The notes beneath the pieces were generated by a model. That model worked only from the letters and a program-made list of their open reading frames with translations. It had not been told where the DNA came from and ran no database searches. The position numbers were made by a program, and so were the translations under genes. Of a stretch of DNA of 63,320 bases, positions 47,772 to 57,030 are shown in pieces. How positions within the stretch are numbered: position 1 is the first letter of the stretch; each line of letters opens with the position of its first letter. Source of the DNA: Pseudonocardia halophobica (GTDB lineage Bacteria > Actinomycetota > Actinomycetes > Mycobacteriales > Pseudonocardiaceae); assembly GCF_027922425.1 (NCBI RefSeq), contig NZ_BSFQ01000042.1, forward strand, positions 1 through 63,320, given 5' to 3'.

Positions 47772-49715
47772 GTGACCGTGATCCGTCAACCCGACCCTGA
47801 CGTCCTCGACGTCACCCCGCTCGGTCGGTACGTGCGCTGGCTCGCCGCCCGGGGCCGTAGCGTGACCACGTACGACCAGCTGTGGCGCTGGTCGGTCGAG
47901 GACCTGCAGGGCTTCTGGGCCTCGGTCGCGGAGTTCACCGGTGCGCTCGACGCGACCGGGCCCGTACTGGGATCGCGAGCGATGCCCGGCGCGGAGTGGT
48001 TCCCCGGCACCACGCTGAACTACGCCGAGCACATGCTGGGCCGCCCGGAGGACACCGACCAGGTCGCGGTGATCGCGTACTCCCAGACCCGGGAGCGGAT
48101 CGAGCTGACCTTCGGCGAGCTGGCCGAGCAGGTCGGCCGGGCCCGGGCAGGTCTCATCCGGCTGGGCGTCGGCCGCGGGGACAGGGTCGTCGCCTACCTC
48201 CCGAACGTGCCGGAGGCGCTCGTGGCGTTCCTGGCCTGCGCCTCGCTCGGCGCGGTCTGGGCGGCGTGCGCACCCGAGTTCGGCGCGCGCAGTGTCGTCG
48301 ACCGGTTCGCCCAGGTCGAGCCGACGGTGCTGCTCGCCGTCGGCGGCTACGTGCACGGCGCGAAGGAGATCGACCGGTCCGCGGAGGTGGCAGCGATCCG
48401 CGCCGGGCTGCCCACCCTCCGCCACGTCGTCGGGGTCCGCTACGGCCGGTTCGAGATCGCCGACACACTGCCTTGGGCGGACCTGCTCGCCGAGCCTGCC
48501 GCGCTTGCGTTCGAGCCGGTGCCGTTCGACCACCCGTTGCACGTCCTGTTCTCCTCCGGCACCACAGGGCTGCCGAAAGCGATCGTGCACGGCCACGGTG
48601 GCATCCTGCTCGAACACCTCAAGCTGCAGGCCTTCCACCTCGACACCCGGCCTGGTGACCGGATCCTGTGGTTCACCACCACCGCGTGGACGATGTGGAA
48701 CATCCTCGTCTCGGGGTTGCTGCAGCGCGCCGCGGTGGTGCTCGTCGACGGGAACCCGCAGTATCCGGACCTGCTGCAGCAGTGGCGGATCGCCGCCGAG
48801 GCCCGGGTGTCCCTGTTCGGCACCAGCCCCGGCTACCTGATGGCCTGCCGGAAGGCGGGGATCGTGCCGTCCGATGTGGACCTGTCCGCGCTTCGGATGC
48901 TCGGCATCACCGGGTCGCCGCTGCCCGACGAGGGCTTCGACTGGGCCACCGAGCAGCTCGGCACCTGGGTCCTGGTCAACTCGATGAGCGGTGGCACCGA
49001 CATCTGCTCGGGCTTCGTGGCGGGCAACCCGTGGCTGCCGGTGTACCGCGGGGAGCTGGCCGGGCCCTGCCTCGGGGTGGACGTCACGGCGTTCGACCCA
49101 CAGGGCGAGGAGATCGTCGGGGAAGTCGGCGAGCTCGTCGTCCGCCAACCCATGCCGTCCATGCCGGTCCGCTTCTGGAACGACCCCGACGACGCGCGCT
49201 ACCGAGGGTCCTACTTCGACACCTACCCCGGGGTGTGGCGGCACGGCGACTGGGTCACGGTGTCTCCGCACCGCAGCTTCGTGATCTCCGGGCGCTCCGA
49301 CGCCACCCTCAACCGGGGCGGTGTCCGGCTCGGCACGGCCGACTTCTACTCGGTGGTCGAGGAGTTGCCCGAGGTCGCGGACTCGCTCGTGGTGCACCTG
49401 GAGGACCACGGGGGAGGGCTCGGTCGGCTGCTGCTGTTCGTGGTGCCCGCCGGGGACACGGTGCTCGACGACGCCCTCCGTGACCGGATCCGGACCACCC
49501 TGCGCCGCGAGCTGTCGGCGCGGCACGTGCCCGACGCGATCGGCGCCGTCCCGGCGGTGCCCCGCACGATGACCGGCAAGAAGCTGGAGACCCCGATCAA
49601 GCGGATCCTGCAGGGACGACCTGTCCACGAGGTGATCAGTCCCGGCGCCGTCGACGACGTCGCGGCCCTCGCCGCCTTCACCGCCATGGACACGACCGAA
49701 GGAGTACGGACATGA
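47772..49715 (+). CDS. Acetoacetyl-CoA synthetase
   Basis: 647 residues. Family N-terminus (LWRWSVEDLQGFWASVAEFT), AMP loop LFSSGTTGLPKAIVHGHGG near 260, FHLDTRPGDRILWFTTTAWT, SGGTDICSGFVAGNPWLPVY near 408-427, GRSDATLNRGGVRLGTADFY and terminal lysine PRTMTGKKLETPIK near 600. Size and order fit acetoacetate-CoA ligase. It would activate acetoacetate or a similar beta-keto acid released by the pathway. The stop overlaps the amidohydrolase start (ATGA). Confidence 0.92.
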   Translation: MTVIRQPDPDVLDVTPLGRYVRWLAARGRSVTTYDQLWRWSVEDLQGFWASVAEFTGALDATGPVLGSRAMPGAEWFPGTTLNYAEHMLGRPEDTDQVAVIAYSQTRERIELTFGELAEQVGRARAGLIRLGVGRGDRVVAYLPNVPEALVAFLACASLGAVWAACAPEFGARSVVDRFAQVEPTVLLAVGGYVHGAKEIDRSAEVAAIRAGLPTLRHVVGVRYGRFEIADTLPWADLLAEPAALAFEPVPFDHPLHVLFSSGTTGLPKAIVHGHGGILLEHLKLQAFHLDTRPGDRILWFTTTAWTMWNILVSGLLQRAAVVLVDGNPQYPDLLQQWRIAAEARVSLFGTSPGYLMACRKAGIVPSDVDLSALRMLGITGSPLPDEGFDWATEQLGTWVLVNSMSGGTDICSGFVAGNPWLPVYRGELAGPCLGVDVTAFDPQGEEIVGEVGELVVRQPMPSMPVRFWNDPDDARYRGSYFDTYPGVWRHGDWVTVSPHRSFVISGRSDATLNRGGVRLGTADFYSVVEELPEVADSLVVHLEDHGGGLGRLLLFVVPAGDTVLDDALRDRIRTTLRRELSARHVPDAIGAVPAVPRTMTGKKLETPIKRILQGRPVHEVISPGAVDDVAALAAFTAMDTTEGVRT

Positions 49716-50782
49716 CCACCACGCTGCACGACGTGCGGGTGTTCGACGGCGAGCGCCTGCGCGAGCCCGGCACCGTGACCATCGAGGGCGGGCTGATCGG
49801 GCACGGGGCGGCAGGCCCCGGAACCGAGGTCGACGGTCGGGGCGGTGTGCTGCTGCCCGGGCTGATCGACGCCCACGTCCACCTCCTGGGCCCGGACGAC
49901 CTCACCGCGCTGGCCGGGCACGGCGTCACCACCGCCCTGGACATGGCCTGCTGGCCCGCCGAGCGCGTCGACTCCTTCCGCGGCCGGATCCCGGACATCC
50001 GCAGCGCCGGCACGCCGGCGATCGGCGCCGGCGGCACACACGCCCGGATGCCTGGAATGCCCGCCGACGCCGTCCTGCGCGCCGCCGACCAGGCCGAACC
50101 CTTCGTCGCGGCGCGCGTCGCCGAGGGCGCGGACTACATCAAGGTCGTGATCGAGTGGCCCGGCCCGGACCTGCTCGACCAGCCGACGATCGACGCCGTC
50201 GCCGCCGCGGCCCGCGCCCACGGGATGCTCTCGGTCGCTCACGCCTCGTCCGTGGCGGCCTACCGGATGGCCGTGCACGCCGGCGTCGACGTCGTCACCC
50301 ACGTCCCGCGCGACGGCGTGATCGATGCCGAGACGATCGCGCGGATGGCGGAGGCCGGCACCGCGGCCGTCCCGACGCTGGCGATGATGGAGGCCGTGGT
50401 GGCGCAGTTCGGCCGGCCCGGGGAGGCCTACGCCTACAGCCGGGACAGCGTCGCGGCCCTGCACGCGGCCGGCGTACCGGTCCTCGCAGGCACGGACGCC
50501 TTCTCCGGCCCGATGCTCCCCGACCCGGTGCGGCACGGCGTCTCGCTGCACCGGGAGCTGATGCTGCTGGTCGAGGCCGGGCTCACCCCCGCGGAAGCGC
50601 TGCGCGCGGCCACCGCGCTGCCCGCCCGGTACTTCGACCTCGGCGACCGCGGCGCGATCGCCCCGGGGCTGCGGGCCGACCTGGTCCTGCTCGCGGATGA
50701 CCCGCTGGCGGACATCAGCGCCACCAGGGGCGTGCAGCGCGTCTGGTGCGGCGGTGTCGAGGTCGAGAAGGTCCTGCTGTGA
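49712..50782 (+). CDS. Amidohydrolase (imidazolonepropionase-like family)
   Basis: 356 residues. Metal site: HxH in LIDAHVHLLGPDD near 52-56, lysine in DYIKVVIEW near 145, His in MLSVAHASSVAAYR near 178 and VVTHVPRDGV near 197, Asp in LAGTDAFSG near 262. This is the full set of binuclear amidohydrolase ligands. It hydrolyses an amide or cyclic amide/lactone; substrate unknown. Overlaps both neighbours by four bases. Confidence 0.88.
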   Translation: MTTTLHDVRVFDGERLREPGTVTIEGGLIGHGAAGPGTEVDGRGGVLLPGLIDAHVHLLGPDDLTALAGHGVTTALDMACWPAERVDSFRGRIPDIRSAGTPAIGAGGTHARMPGMPADAVLRAADQAEPFVAARVAEGADYIKVVIEWPGPDLLDQPTIDAVAAAARAHGMLSVAHASSVAAYRMAVHAGVDVVTHVPRDGVIDAETIARMAEAGTAAVPTLAMMEAVVAQFGRPGEAYAYSRDSVAALHAAGVPVLAGTDAFSGPMLPDPVRHGVSLHRELMLLVEAGLTPAEALRAATALPARYFDLGDRGAIAPGLRADLVLLADDPLADISATRGVQRVWCGGVEVEKVLL

Positions 50783-51753
50783 CGGCCCCGCTGATCGATG
50801 TGCACGCCCACTTCGTCACCGACGGCTACGTCGAGGCTGCCCGAGCTGCCGGACACACCGAACCCGACGGCATGCCCGGCTGGCCCACCTGGAGCGCAGC
50901 GCAGCACCTGGACCTGATGGACGAGCACGGCATCGCCACCTCGCTGCTGTCCATCTCGTCGCCCGGCACCCACTTCGGCGAGGACCTTCCCGCGCGTCGC
51001 TTGTCCCGCGAGGTCAACGAGGCCGGTGCCGAGATCCGGGCGGCCCATCCCGACCGGTTCGGCCACTTCGCCTCCCTGCCGCTACCCGACGCCGAGGGAG
51101 CGGTGGCCGAGGCCGTCCACGCGCTCGATCAGCTCGGCGCCGACGGGCTCGTGGTCGAGACCAACGCCGCAGGCCGGTACCTCGGTCACCCCGACAACGA
51201 CCCCCTCTGGGCCGAGCTCGACCGGCGCGCCGCCGTGGTGTTCGTCCACCCGACGTCTCCACTCGCGGCCGAGGCGCTCACGGCCGGCCGGCCGCGCCCG
51301 ATGCTGGAGTTCGTGTTCGACTCCGCCCGCGCCTTCGCCGACCTCGTGCTGAGCGGGACGCTCCACCGGTACCCGGACATCCGATGGATCGCCACGCACG
51401 GTGGCGGCGCGCTGCCGCTGCTGGCCGACCGCATCGAGCTGTTCCGTGGGCTCTTCGGCGATGCCGCTGCGGGCACCGTGCCCGTATCGCAGCAGCTCGC
51501 CCGCCTCTGGTTCGACACGGCCGGGACGCCGTTCCCGCACCAGATTCCCGCCCTGGAGCGCAGCGTGGGGACCGGGCGCCTCCTCTACGGCAGCGACTAC
51601 TGCTGGACCCCACGTCCCGCCGTCGCCGCCCAGATCGCCTCCGTCGACGACGCACCGCAACCAGCCGGGACGAGCTGGCGCGCGCTGACCACCGACAACG
51701 CCCGTCGGCTCCTTCCGCAGCTCCCCGATCCGGGGCCGGCCCGGCCCGGCTGA
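50779..51753 (+). CDS. Amidohydrolase-2 (ACMSD-like) family protein
   Basis: 324 residues; GTG 50779 overlaps the preceding stop. HxH in IDVHAHFVTDG near 8-10, VFVHPTSP near 157, IATHGGGALPLL near 206 and YGSDYCWTP near 274. The layout is that of ACMSD-type decarboxylases and gamma-resorcylate decarboxylases, metal-dependent without redox change. A decarboxylase or hydrolase acting on an aromatic or ring-opened acid is likely. It ends the operon. Confidence 0.88.
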   Translation: MTAPLIDVHAHFVTDGYVEAARAAGHTEPDGMPGWPTWSAAQHLDLMDEHGIATSLLSISSPGTHFGEDLPARRLSREVNEAGAEIRAAHPDRFGHFASLPLPDAEGAVAEAVHALDQLGADGLVVETNAAGRYLGHPDNDPLWAELDRRAAVVFVHPTSPLAAEALTAGRPRPMLEFVFDSARAFADLVLSGTLHRYPDIRWIATHGGGALPLLADRIELFRGLFGDAAAGTVPVSQQLARLWFDTAGTPFPHQIPALERSVGTGRLLYGSDYCWTPRPAVAAQIASVDDAPQPAGTSWRALTTDNARRLLPQLPDPGPARPG

Positions 51754-51776
51754 CGAACCACAGCGGACCCGAGCGG

Positions 51777-53345
51777 TCAGATGCCGCGAACCAGGTCGAG
51801 TATGTCGCCGGCGGCCTCGTCCCCGGCCCAGGCGACGTGCTGATCGGGTCGGACGAGGACGAGGTCGGTGCCGTACCGGTCCCGCAGCCCGCGGTCGGCG
51901 AGGTCCACGACCGTCAGCGGGACCGCACGCCGGTCGGCGGCGGCCAGCAGGGCGTGGGCCGCTGTACCGGGCCCGCCGAGTCGGAGCAGGGTCAGCTCGG
52001 GGCCGAGCCGGTCGTAGATGCTCACACCGTCGCCGAGCCAGGTGTGAGGTAGGCGGTGGCCGAGCAGGTCAGGGCACGGTTCTTCGTGGCGGGCGAGGAC
52101 CGGGGAGCCGTCGTAGCCGGTGTCCAGGACGAGGTCGAGCGCGTGGAACTCCGCGTGCTTGGTCTGCTGGATCCGGCTGTGCAGCGCAGCCCGGGCCCGG
52201 TCGGCCGCCGGTCCGTCGGCGTCGAGGTCGGTGCCGACCAGGTCGGTGGATAGGACCTGCATGTTCGCGGTGGCCTCGGCGATCACCCGGTCCTGGAGGG
52301 GGCCGCGTTCGGCCTCGTAGGAGTCGAGCAGGGCCGGGCCGCCCCAGCCGTCGAGGTGGGCGGCGAGCTTCCAGCCGAGATCGACGGCGTCGCCGATGCC
52401 GGTGTTGAGGCCGTGCCCGCCGAAGGGCGGGTTGAGGTGCGCGGCGTCGCCCGCGAGGAACACCCGCCCCGCTCGGAGCCGGTCGACCCGTTGCATCCGC
52501 GCGGTCCAGGGATCGGTGGACAGGATCTCCACGTCGCACTCGGTCCCGGTCGCGGCGTGGACGAGCTGCGTCGCGTCACGGGAGCCGGTCTCGCGGTCGA
52601 CGCCGAACGCGATGAACCACCAGGTGCCCTGTCGGTCGAGCGGGCCGAGGATCCCCGGCGCGCCCGGGTCGACGGTCCAGTACTGCACGGCCGGCCCGTG
52701 CGCGACGTGGCGCCACAGGTCGGGGGCGCGGAAGACCATGCCGAAGTTGGGTCGCAGGGCGTGCTCACCGACGTAGGCCGAGCCGATCTGCTCGCGTACC
52801 ACGCTGCGCGGGCCGTCGGCGCCGACCACGTAGTCCGCGGTCACGACGGTGCTCCGGCCGGCCCGGTCGACCACGCCGACCTGGACCTCGTCGGGTTTCC
52901 GGTCGAGCGACGCGACGGACCAGCCGGTGGCCAGGGTGCAGGGTCCGAGACCGGCCACGGTGTCGCGCAGCAGTTCCTCGAGGACGTACTGGGGTGCCTG
53001 CTGGCCGCGTTCGGGATAGCGGTCACCGCCGTCGGCGAGGCCGAGCACCCCGGTGAAGCGGGACAGCTCGCGACCGGCGAGGGTCGTGCAGAACACGATG
53101 TCCTGCGACCAGTCGACGGGCAGCGGGGCGAGCTCGCGCAGCCGGTCGGCCAGCCCCCACCGTCGCAGGTGCTCCATGGTGCGGACGTTGATCGTCTTGC
53201 AGCGGGGGCGCGCGCGGGACACGCTCTCGCGGGGCTCGATCACCACACAGTGGACTCCCCGTCGGCCCAGTTCGACGGCGGTCGCGAGGCCGACGGGCCC
53301 GCCGCCGGCGATCAGCACCCGGGTCGACGGGGGCAGGGCCGTCAT
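51777..53345 (-). CDS. FAD-dependent aromatic hydroxylase (MhpA/PheA-like)
   Basis: 522 residues. Rossmann VLIAGGGPVGLATAVELGRRG near 10-30, VVGADGPRSVVREQIGS near 174, second FAD motif FLAGDAAHLNPPFGGHGLN near 296-314, then a thioredoxin-like C-terminal region (LLRLGGPGTAAHALLAAADR). Size and domains fit single-component phenol or 3-(3-hydroxyphenyl)propionate hydroxylases that use NAD(P)H directly. First FAD enzyme upstream of the HIT-like gene is translationally coupled (overlap at 53342). Confidence 0.9.
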   Translation of the reverse strand: MTALPPSTRVLIAGGGPVGLATAVELGRRGVHCVVIEPRESVSRARPRCKTINVRTMEHLRRWGLADRLRELAPLPVDWSQDIVFCTTLAGRELSRFTGVLGLADGGDRYPERGQQAPQYVLEELLRDTVAGLGPCTLATGWSVASLDRKPDEVQVGVVDRAGRSTVVTADYVVGADGPRSVVREQIGSAYVGEHALRPNFGMVFRAPDLWRHVAHGPAVQYWTVDPGAPGILGPLDRQGTWWFIAFGVDRETGSRDATQLVHAATGTECDVEILSTDPWTARMQRVDRLRAGRVFLAGDAAHLNPPFGGHGLNTGIGDAVDLGWKLAAHLDGWGGPALLDSYEAERGPLQDRVIAEATANMQVLSTDLVGTDLDADGPAADRARAALHSRIQQTKHAEFHALDLVLDTGYDGSPVLARHEEPCPDLLGHRLPHTWLGDGVSIYDRLGPELTLLRLGGPGTAAHALLAAADRRAVPLTVVDLADRGLRDRYGTDLVLVRPDQHVAWAGDEAAGDILDLVRGI

Positions 53346-53788
53346 GCAGTCCTCCCCTGGGGGCGGCGGGCGAGCCGCTCGTACGCGGCGGCCACGGGGG
53401 GTACCAGAGCGCAGGCGGCGTCGGTGTCGGCGTGCGCGGCCCGAAGGTTCAGGATCGCGCCCATGCGATGCTCCGGGGGCACGTCATGGCCGCGGGCGGC
53501 GACCAGCGTGTGGTGGTGCGGGTTCGCCTCGCCGAAGGTCAGTTGGTAGACGGCCGGGGCGCCGGTGACCTGGCCGACGGCGTCGACCACGTCGCGTAGC
53601 CGCCTGGCGTAGGTCGCCAGCTCCTGGGCGTCGAGGCCCTGCAGCCGCTCTGCGTGGCGGCGCACGCGCAGGACGAACCAGCCGGGGACGTCGAAGCCGG
53701 GGACGACCTCGCAGGCCCACAGCGGGTCGCGGAACACGACCGCTGCGTCATCGGCGAGCTCCATCGCGCAGGGCAGGCAGGTGCTCAT
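53342..53788 (-). CDS. HIT-like (histidine triad superfamily) protein
   Basis: 148 residues from ATG 53788, whose first base is the last of the transporter stop. CLPCAMELADDAAVVFRDPL gives the CxxC start of HIT/GalT-like proteins. PGWFVLRVRRHAERLQGLD and AVYQLTFGEANPHHHTLVAA give the second half of the fold. The usual H-x-H-x-H triad appears as three adjacent histidines (HHH), so catalysis may differ. Finding a HIT-like protein inside a hydroxylase/transporter operon is unusual; its role is unknown. Confidence 0.7.
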   Translation of the reverse strand: MSTCLPCAMELADDAAVVFRDPLWACEVVPGFDVPGWFVLRVRRHAERLQGLDAQELATYARRLRDVVDAVGQVTGAPAVYQLTFGEANPHHHTLVAARGHDVPPEHRMGAILNLRAAHADTDAACALVPPVAAAYERLARRPQGRTA

Positions 53789-55125
53789 CACGCCGTCCTC
53801 TGGGGTGTCGACTGTCCGGTCGTGACCCGCGTCGGCGCAGTTGAGCGGGTCATCAGCAGCACGGCCCCGGCGGCGAGGACGGTCGGGATCGCGAGCAGAC
53901 CGAACAAGGCTGCCGGTGTCCAACCACGGTCGACGAGCAGGCCGACCAGGATCGGCGAGGAGATGGCCCCCAGGCGTCCGAAAGCGGCAGCCCAGCCGAC
54001 CGCGGTGGTGCGGACCGAGGCGGGGTAGAGGTCGGGGGCGAGGGCGAACAGCCCAGCCGCGCCTGCGTTGATCACCATCCCGACGACGACGGCGACCACG
54101 AGTGACGCGGCGAGGTTGCCGAGGGCGAGCCCCATGGCCAGGAAGGCGAGCCCGGTCGCGAGGAAGGAGCACACGGTCAGCAGCCGGCTGGAGATGAACA
54201 GGGCCAACAGGCTGAACAGCAGGGTCGCGGCGACCCCGCCCAGGTTCAGCAGCACCCCGCCGCCCAGGCCCTGTTGGGCGGAGAGCCCGCTCTGCTCCAG
54301 CAGTCGCGGGGTCCAGCTCGCCGCGAAGTAGAAGGCGGCCATCATCACGAAGAAGGCGATCCAGAGCAGGACCGACCGGACCCCGTTGCGCCCACGGAGG
54401 ACCTCCGCGCGCACGCCGCGCGTGCTGCCGGGTCCGGGGGGCGGGAGTTCCTGCAGCGGCGGCAGCGCCATCCGGGCGAGCAGCCGGTTGACCTTCCCGA
54501 GCGCGCCGGCAGGTCGGCGGGTCAGGAGGAAGTCGATCGACTCGGGCATGGCCAGGACGATCACTATCAGCATCAGGGCGGTGATGGCGGCGCCGGCGGC
54601 GAAGGGGCCCCGCCACCCGAACTCGGCGGCGAGCAGCGCGGCGAGCGAACCGCCGAGCACCCCGCCCAGCGGCAGCCCTGCCGCGTAGAGGGCGATCGTG
54701 GCACCCCGGCGGCGGCGCGGTGAGTACTCGGCGAGGAGCACGGGCAGGCTCGCGACCATGCCGCCGATGCCCAGGCCGGTGACCAGCCGGGCGAGGCCGA
54801 GGCCCGCGTAGGCGGTCGACGTGGCGGCGAGCACCATCCCGGCGGTGGAGACGGCCAGGCAGGCGACTGTGAGCGGGCGCCGGCCGATCCGGTCGGCGAG
54901 CGGGGCGACGAAGGCGGATCCGAGTGCCATGCCGGCCAGGCCGCTGCTGAGCAGGAGCCCGACCTGCGAACCGGACAGGGCCCATTCGCGGGCGACCCCG
55001 GAGGCGGCGAACGCCATGACAAGGATGTCGAATCCGTCGACCATGTTGAGGACGAGGCACAGGAGGATGACACGGATCTGGAAGCGGCCGATCGACGAAC
55101 CGTCGACGGCCTCGCGGACGGACAT
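53788..55125 (-). CDS. AAHS-family aromatic acid/H+ symporter (MFS)
   Basis: 445 residues. Start VREAVDGSSIGRFQIRVILL then VDGFDILVMAFAASGVARE, the DGFD motif typical of AAHS. ADRIGRRPLTVACLAVS is the loop 2-3 motif. Twelve hydrophobic helices are expected, with a conserved AFGRLGAISSPILVGLLVDR block near the C-terminus. It probably imports the aromatic acid attacked by the hydroxylase. It starts 24 bases after the frameshifted hydrolase gene. Confidence 0.9.
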   Translation of the reverse strand: MSVREAVDGSSIGRFQIRVILLCLVLNMVDGFDILVMAFAASGVAREWALSGSQVGLLLSSGLAGMALGSAFVAPLADRIGRRPLTVACLAVSTAGMVLAATSTAYAGLGLARLVTGLGIGGMVASLPVLLAEYSPRRRRGATIALYAAGLPLGGVLGGSLAALLAAEFGWRGPFAAGAAITALMLIVIVLAMPESIDFLLTRRPAGALGKVNRLLARMALPPLQELPPPGPGSTRGVRAEVLRGRNGVRSVLLWIAFFVMMAAFYFAASWTPRLLEQSGLSAQQGLGGGVLLNLGGVAATLLFSLLALFISSRLLTVCSFLATGLAFLAMGLALGNLAASLVVAVVVGMVINAGAAGLFALAPDLYPASVRTTAVGWAAAFGRLGAISSPILVGLLVDRGWTPAALFGLLAIPTVLAAGAVLLMTRSTAPTRVTTGQSTPQRTA

Positions 55126-55149
55126 GTGGGCCCTTCTCGACGGTAAGGG

Positions 55150-56029
55150 TCAGGCGGTCGGGGTCGGGACGCGGGTCGTGCAGTCCCGGGCGAAGGCGAG
55201 CTGTCGCAGGTGCAGGGCGGCGCCGATCCGGTGGTGGTCGAGGCAGTGGCCCGCGCCGGGGACGATCTCGGAGTCGACGGGCAGGCCGGGAGTGAAGGCC
55301 GCGCGGAACAGGTCGCGGGCCTGGGGAGGAGTCCCAGAGTGCGTCGAACTCACCCAGCGCGTGGTGGACGGGTACCGACACCCGTGAGGCGACCTCGGCG
55401 AGGCGCAGTCCGGCCCAGGTCGGCGCGAAGGCCAGCTCCACCATCGGAGCCGGGGCGAAGGAGGCCCGGGCGGCGCGGACGGCGTCGTCGGTGACCGACC
55501 CGGCCGGGCCGTACCAGAGCTGTTCGCGGTCGGGGACCGGGAGGTCGACGACGCCGGCCAGTGGGAGGGCACCGAGCTGCTCGGCGGGGCCGCCGGCTCG
55601 GATGCGGGCCCCCATCCCGGTCGCCGAGACCCCGAGCAGGGACCACGCGAGTTCGCGTGCGGCGATCTCCAGGGCCGTCATGCCGCCGATCGAGTGGCCG
55701 ATCAGCACGACGTCGCTGCACGGGGTCTCGGGCAGCAGCTCGGCCACGGCGGCGTCGAGCACTTCGGCCTGGCGGGCGAAGGTGTTCTCGTCCTCGGGCA
55801 GCGGGTCGCTGTCGCCGTAACCGGGGCGGTCGAGGGTGAGGACGTGGAAGCCGTTGCGTCCGGCGATGTCGACGAAGGATCCCGCGGGAGACCCGGCGAC
55901 GGTGAAGTAGGCGCTGGTGTAGGTGCCCCCGTGGAGGGCGACGAGCAGCGGGAGCCCGGGTTCGGCCGAGCGGGACTCGTGGAGGGTTGCGGTGATGCGG
56001 CCTGCGACGTCCGCGACGAACTGCTTCAT
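55150..56029 (-). pseudogene. Alpha/beta hydrolase with one internal frameshift
   Basis: From ATG 56029 the frame is a normal alpha/beta hydrolase: VALHGGTYTSAYF, VLIGHSIGGMTALEIAAREL with the serine elbow near 115, and VSVPVHHALGEFDALWDSS near 222-240. The rest of the domain, with RDLFRAAFTPGLPVDSEIV and the catalytic histidine in GAGHCLDHHRIG, continues in the next frame. The switch is at the GGGG run 55323-55326 (CCCC on the coding strand), one base too long. It may be a sequencing error, a recent mutation or slippage. The intact enzyme would hydrolyse a C-C or ester bond of a ring-cleavage product. Confidence 0.8.
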
Positions 56030-56105
56030 GACTCTCCCTCGAATCGTGAAGAACAGTGCTCGGCGGTGTCGGGCGCGGGACGCAGCTCCGACTCCGAGCG
56101 GCGGA

Positions 56106-56135
56106 ACCGTAAAGCTAGAACTTATAAGATGTCAA
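56106..56135 (-). promoter_or_regulatory. Promoter and CTTATAAG operator of the minus-strand hydrolase/transporter operon
   Basis: On the minus strand TTGACA (56135-56130) is followed by CTTATAAG (56128-56121) and, 18 bases from the -35, TACGGT (56111-56106). The 17-base string TTGACATCTTATAAGTT is repeated exactly at 56948 in the other direction. The palindrome in the spacer fits repression by the GntR protein encoded between the two promoters. Confidence 0.72.
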
Positions 56136-56164
56136 TCACACCCGTTCGGGGGCCGGAGTCGAGG

Positions 56165-56932
56165 TCAGGCCGTCTCGGCGGGTGCGGCCCACGCTCCCGA
56201 GCCCGGGCCGCCGACCTTGCCCATGCGGTCGAGCATCGTTCGCCGGTTCGCCTCGAGGTGCTCGCGCACCTGGGCGCGGAGACGCTCCGGGTCGCGGGAG
56301 CGGGCGGCCTCGACCAGCTCCTGGTGGACGTGTCCGCGGCGGGCGGCGAAGCTCTCCGGCTCGCCGACGGGGTCGAACACGAGCCGGGTGTAGCGCTCGG
56401 AGGCGTCCCACAAGGGTCGCAGCATCCGCAGGTCCCATTCGCCCGCGGCCGGGCGGATCAGGGCGGCGTGGAACTCGCGGTGCGGATCCCAGAAGTCCTC
56501 GGCAGGCACCCTGTCGAAGGCCTCGTGCACCAGTCGTTCGAGCTCGTCGATCTCCGCGTCGGTGCGGTCGGCCGCCGAGAGCGCCGCGAGTTCGGGCTCG
56601 ACCATGATCCGCAACCGGTAGATCGCCCGCAGGTCGTCGGGGTCGAGCGGGGTGACGATCGCGCTGCGCGACGGGCTGAGGACCACCAGGCCCTGCGCCT
56701 CGAGTTGGCGGAGCGCCTCGCGGACGGGGACGTGGCTGACCCCGAGCTGCTCGGTCAGCGCGGGCACGGTGAACGGGCGGCCGGGCGGGAGGTCGCCGTT
56801 CAAGATGGAGCGGCGGATCTCGTGCAACACGAGGTCGACCGCCGAGGCCTTGCGGGCAGCCACCGATCGCATCCCGCGCTGATCCCCCAGCGTCACGGCA
56901 CCCTCCGACCCTTCGTGCGACGTCGTCGGCAC
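56165..56932 (-). CDS. GntR-family regulator, FCD (FadR-type) subgroup
   Basis: 255 residues from GTG 56932; GTG 56896 is an alternative start. N-terminal winged helix PGRPFTVPALTEQLGVSHVP and VREALRQLEAQGLVVL near 50-90. FCD domain with possible metal ligands in FWDPHREFHAALIRPAAGEW near 145-165 and a histidine in GHVHQELVEAAR near 205. Both flanking promoters contain CTTATAAG, and the one at 56948 also lies over its own upstream region, so autoregulation is likely. Confidence 0.9.
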   Translation of the reverse strand: MPTTSHEGSEGAVTLGDQRGMRSVAARKASAVDLVLHEIRRSILNGDLPPGRPFTVPALTEQLGVSHVPVREALRQLEAQGLVVLSPSRSAIVTPLDPDDLRAIYRLRIMVEPELAALSAADRTDAEIDELERLVHEAFDRVPAEDFWDPHREFHAALIRPAAGEWDLRMLRPLWDASERYTRLVFDPVGEPESFAARRGHVHQELVEAARSRDPERLRAQVREHLEANRRTMLDRMGKVGGPGSGAWAAPAETA

Positions 56933-56947
56933 GCATGCTAGCGCACG

Positions 56948-56976
56948 TTGACATCTTATAAGTTAGTCTCTACGGT
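56948..56976 (+). promoter_or_regulatory. Promoter and CTTATAAG operator of the 57031 operon
   Basis: TTGACA (56948-56953), 17-base spacer containing CTTATAAG (56955-56962), TACGGT (56971-56976). The transcript should begin near 56983, 48 bases before the ATG. The near-consensus -35 is notable in such GC-rich DNA. Confidence 0.75.
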
Positions 56977-57030
56977 CCCGGTCGTGCTCCAGGTCACGCC
57001 GGAGTGACCTGGCCCGAGAGGAGACCGCTC

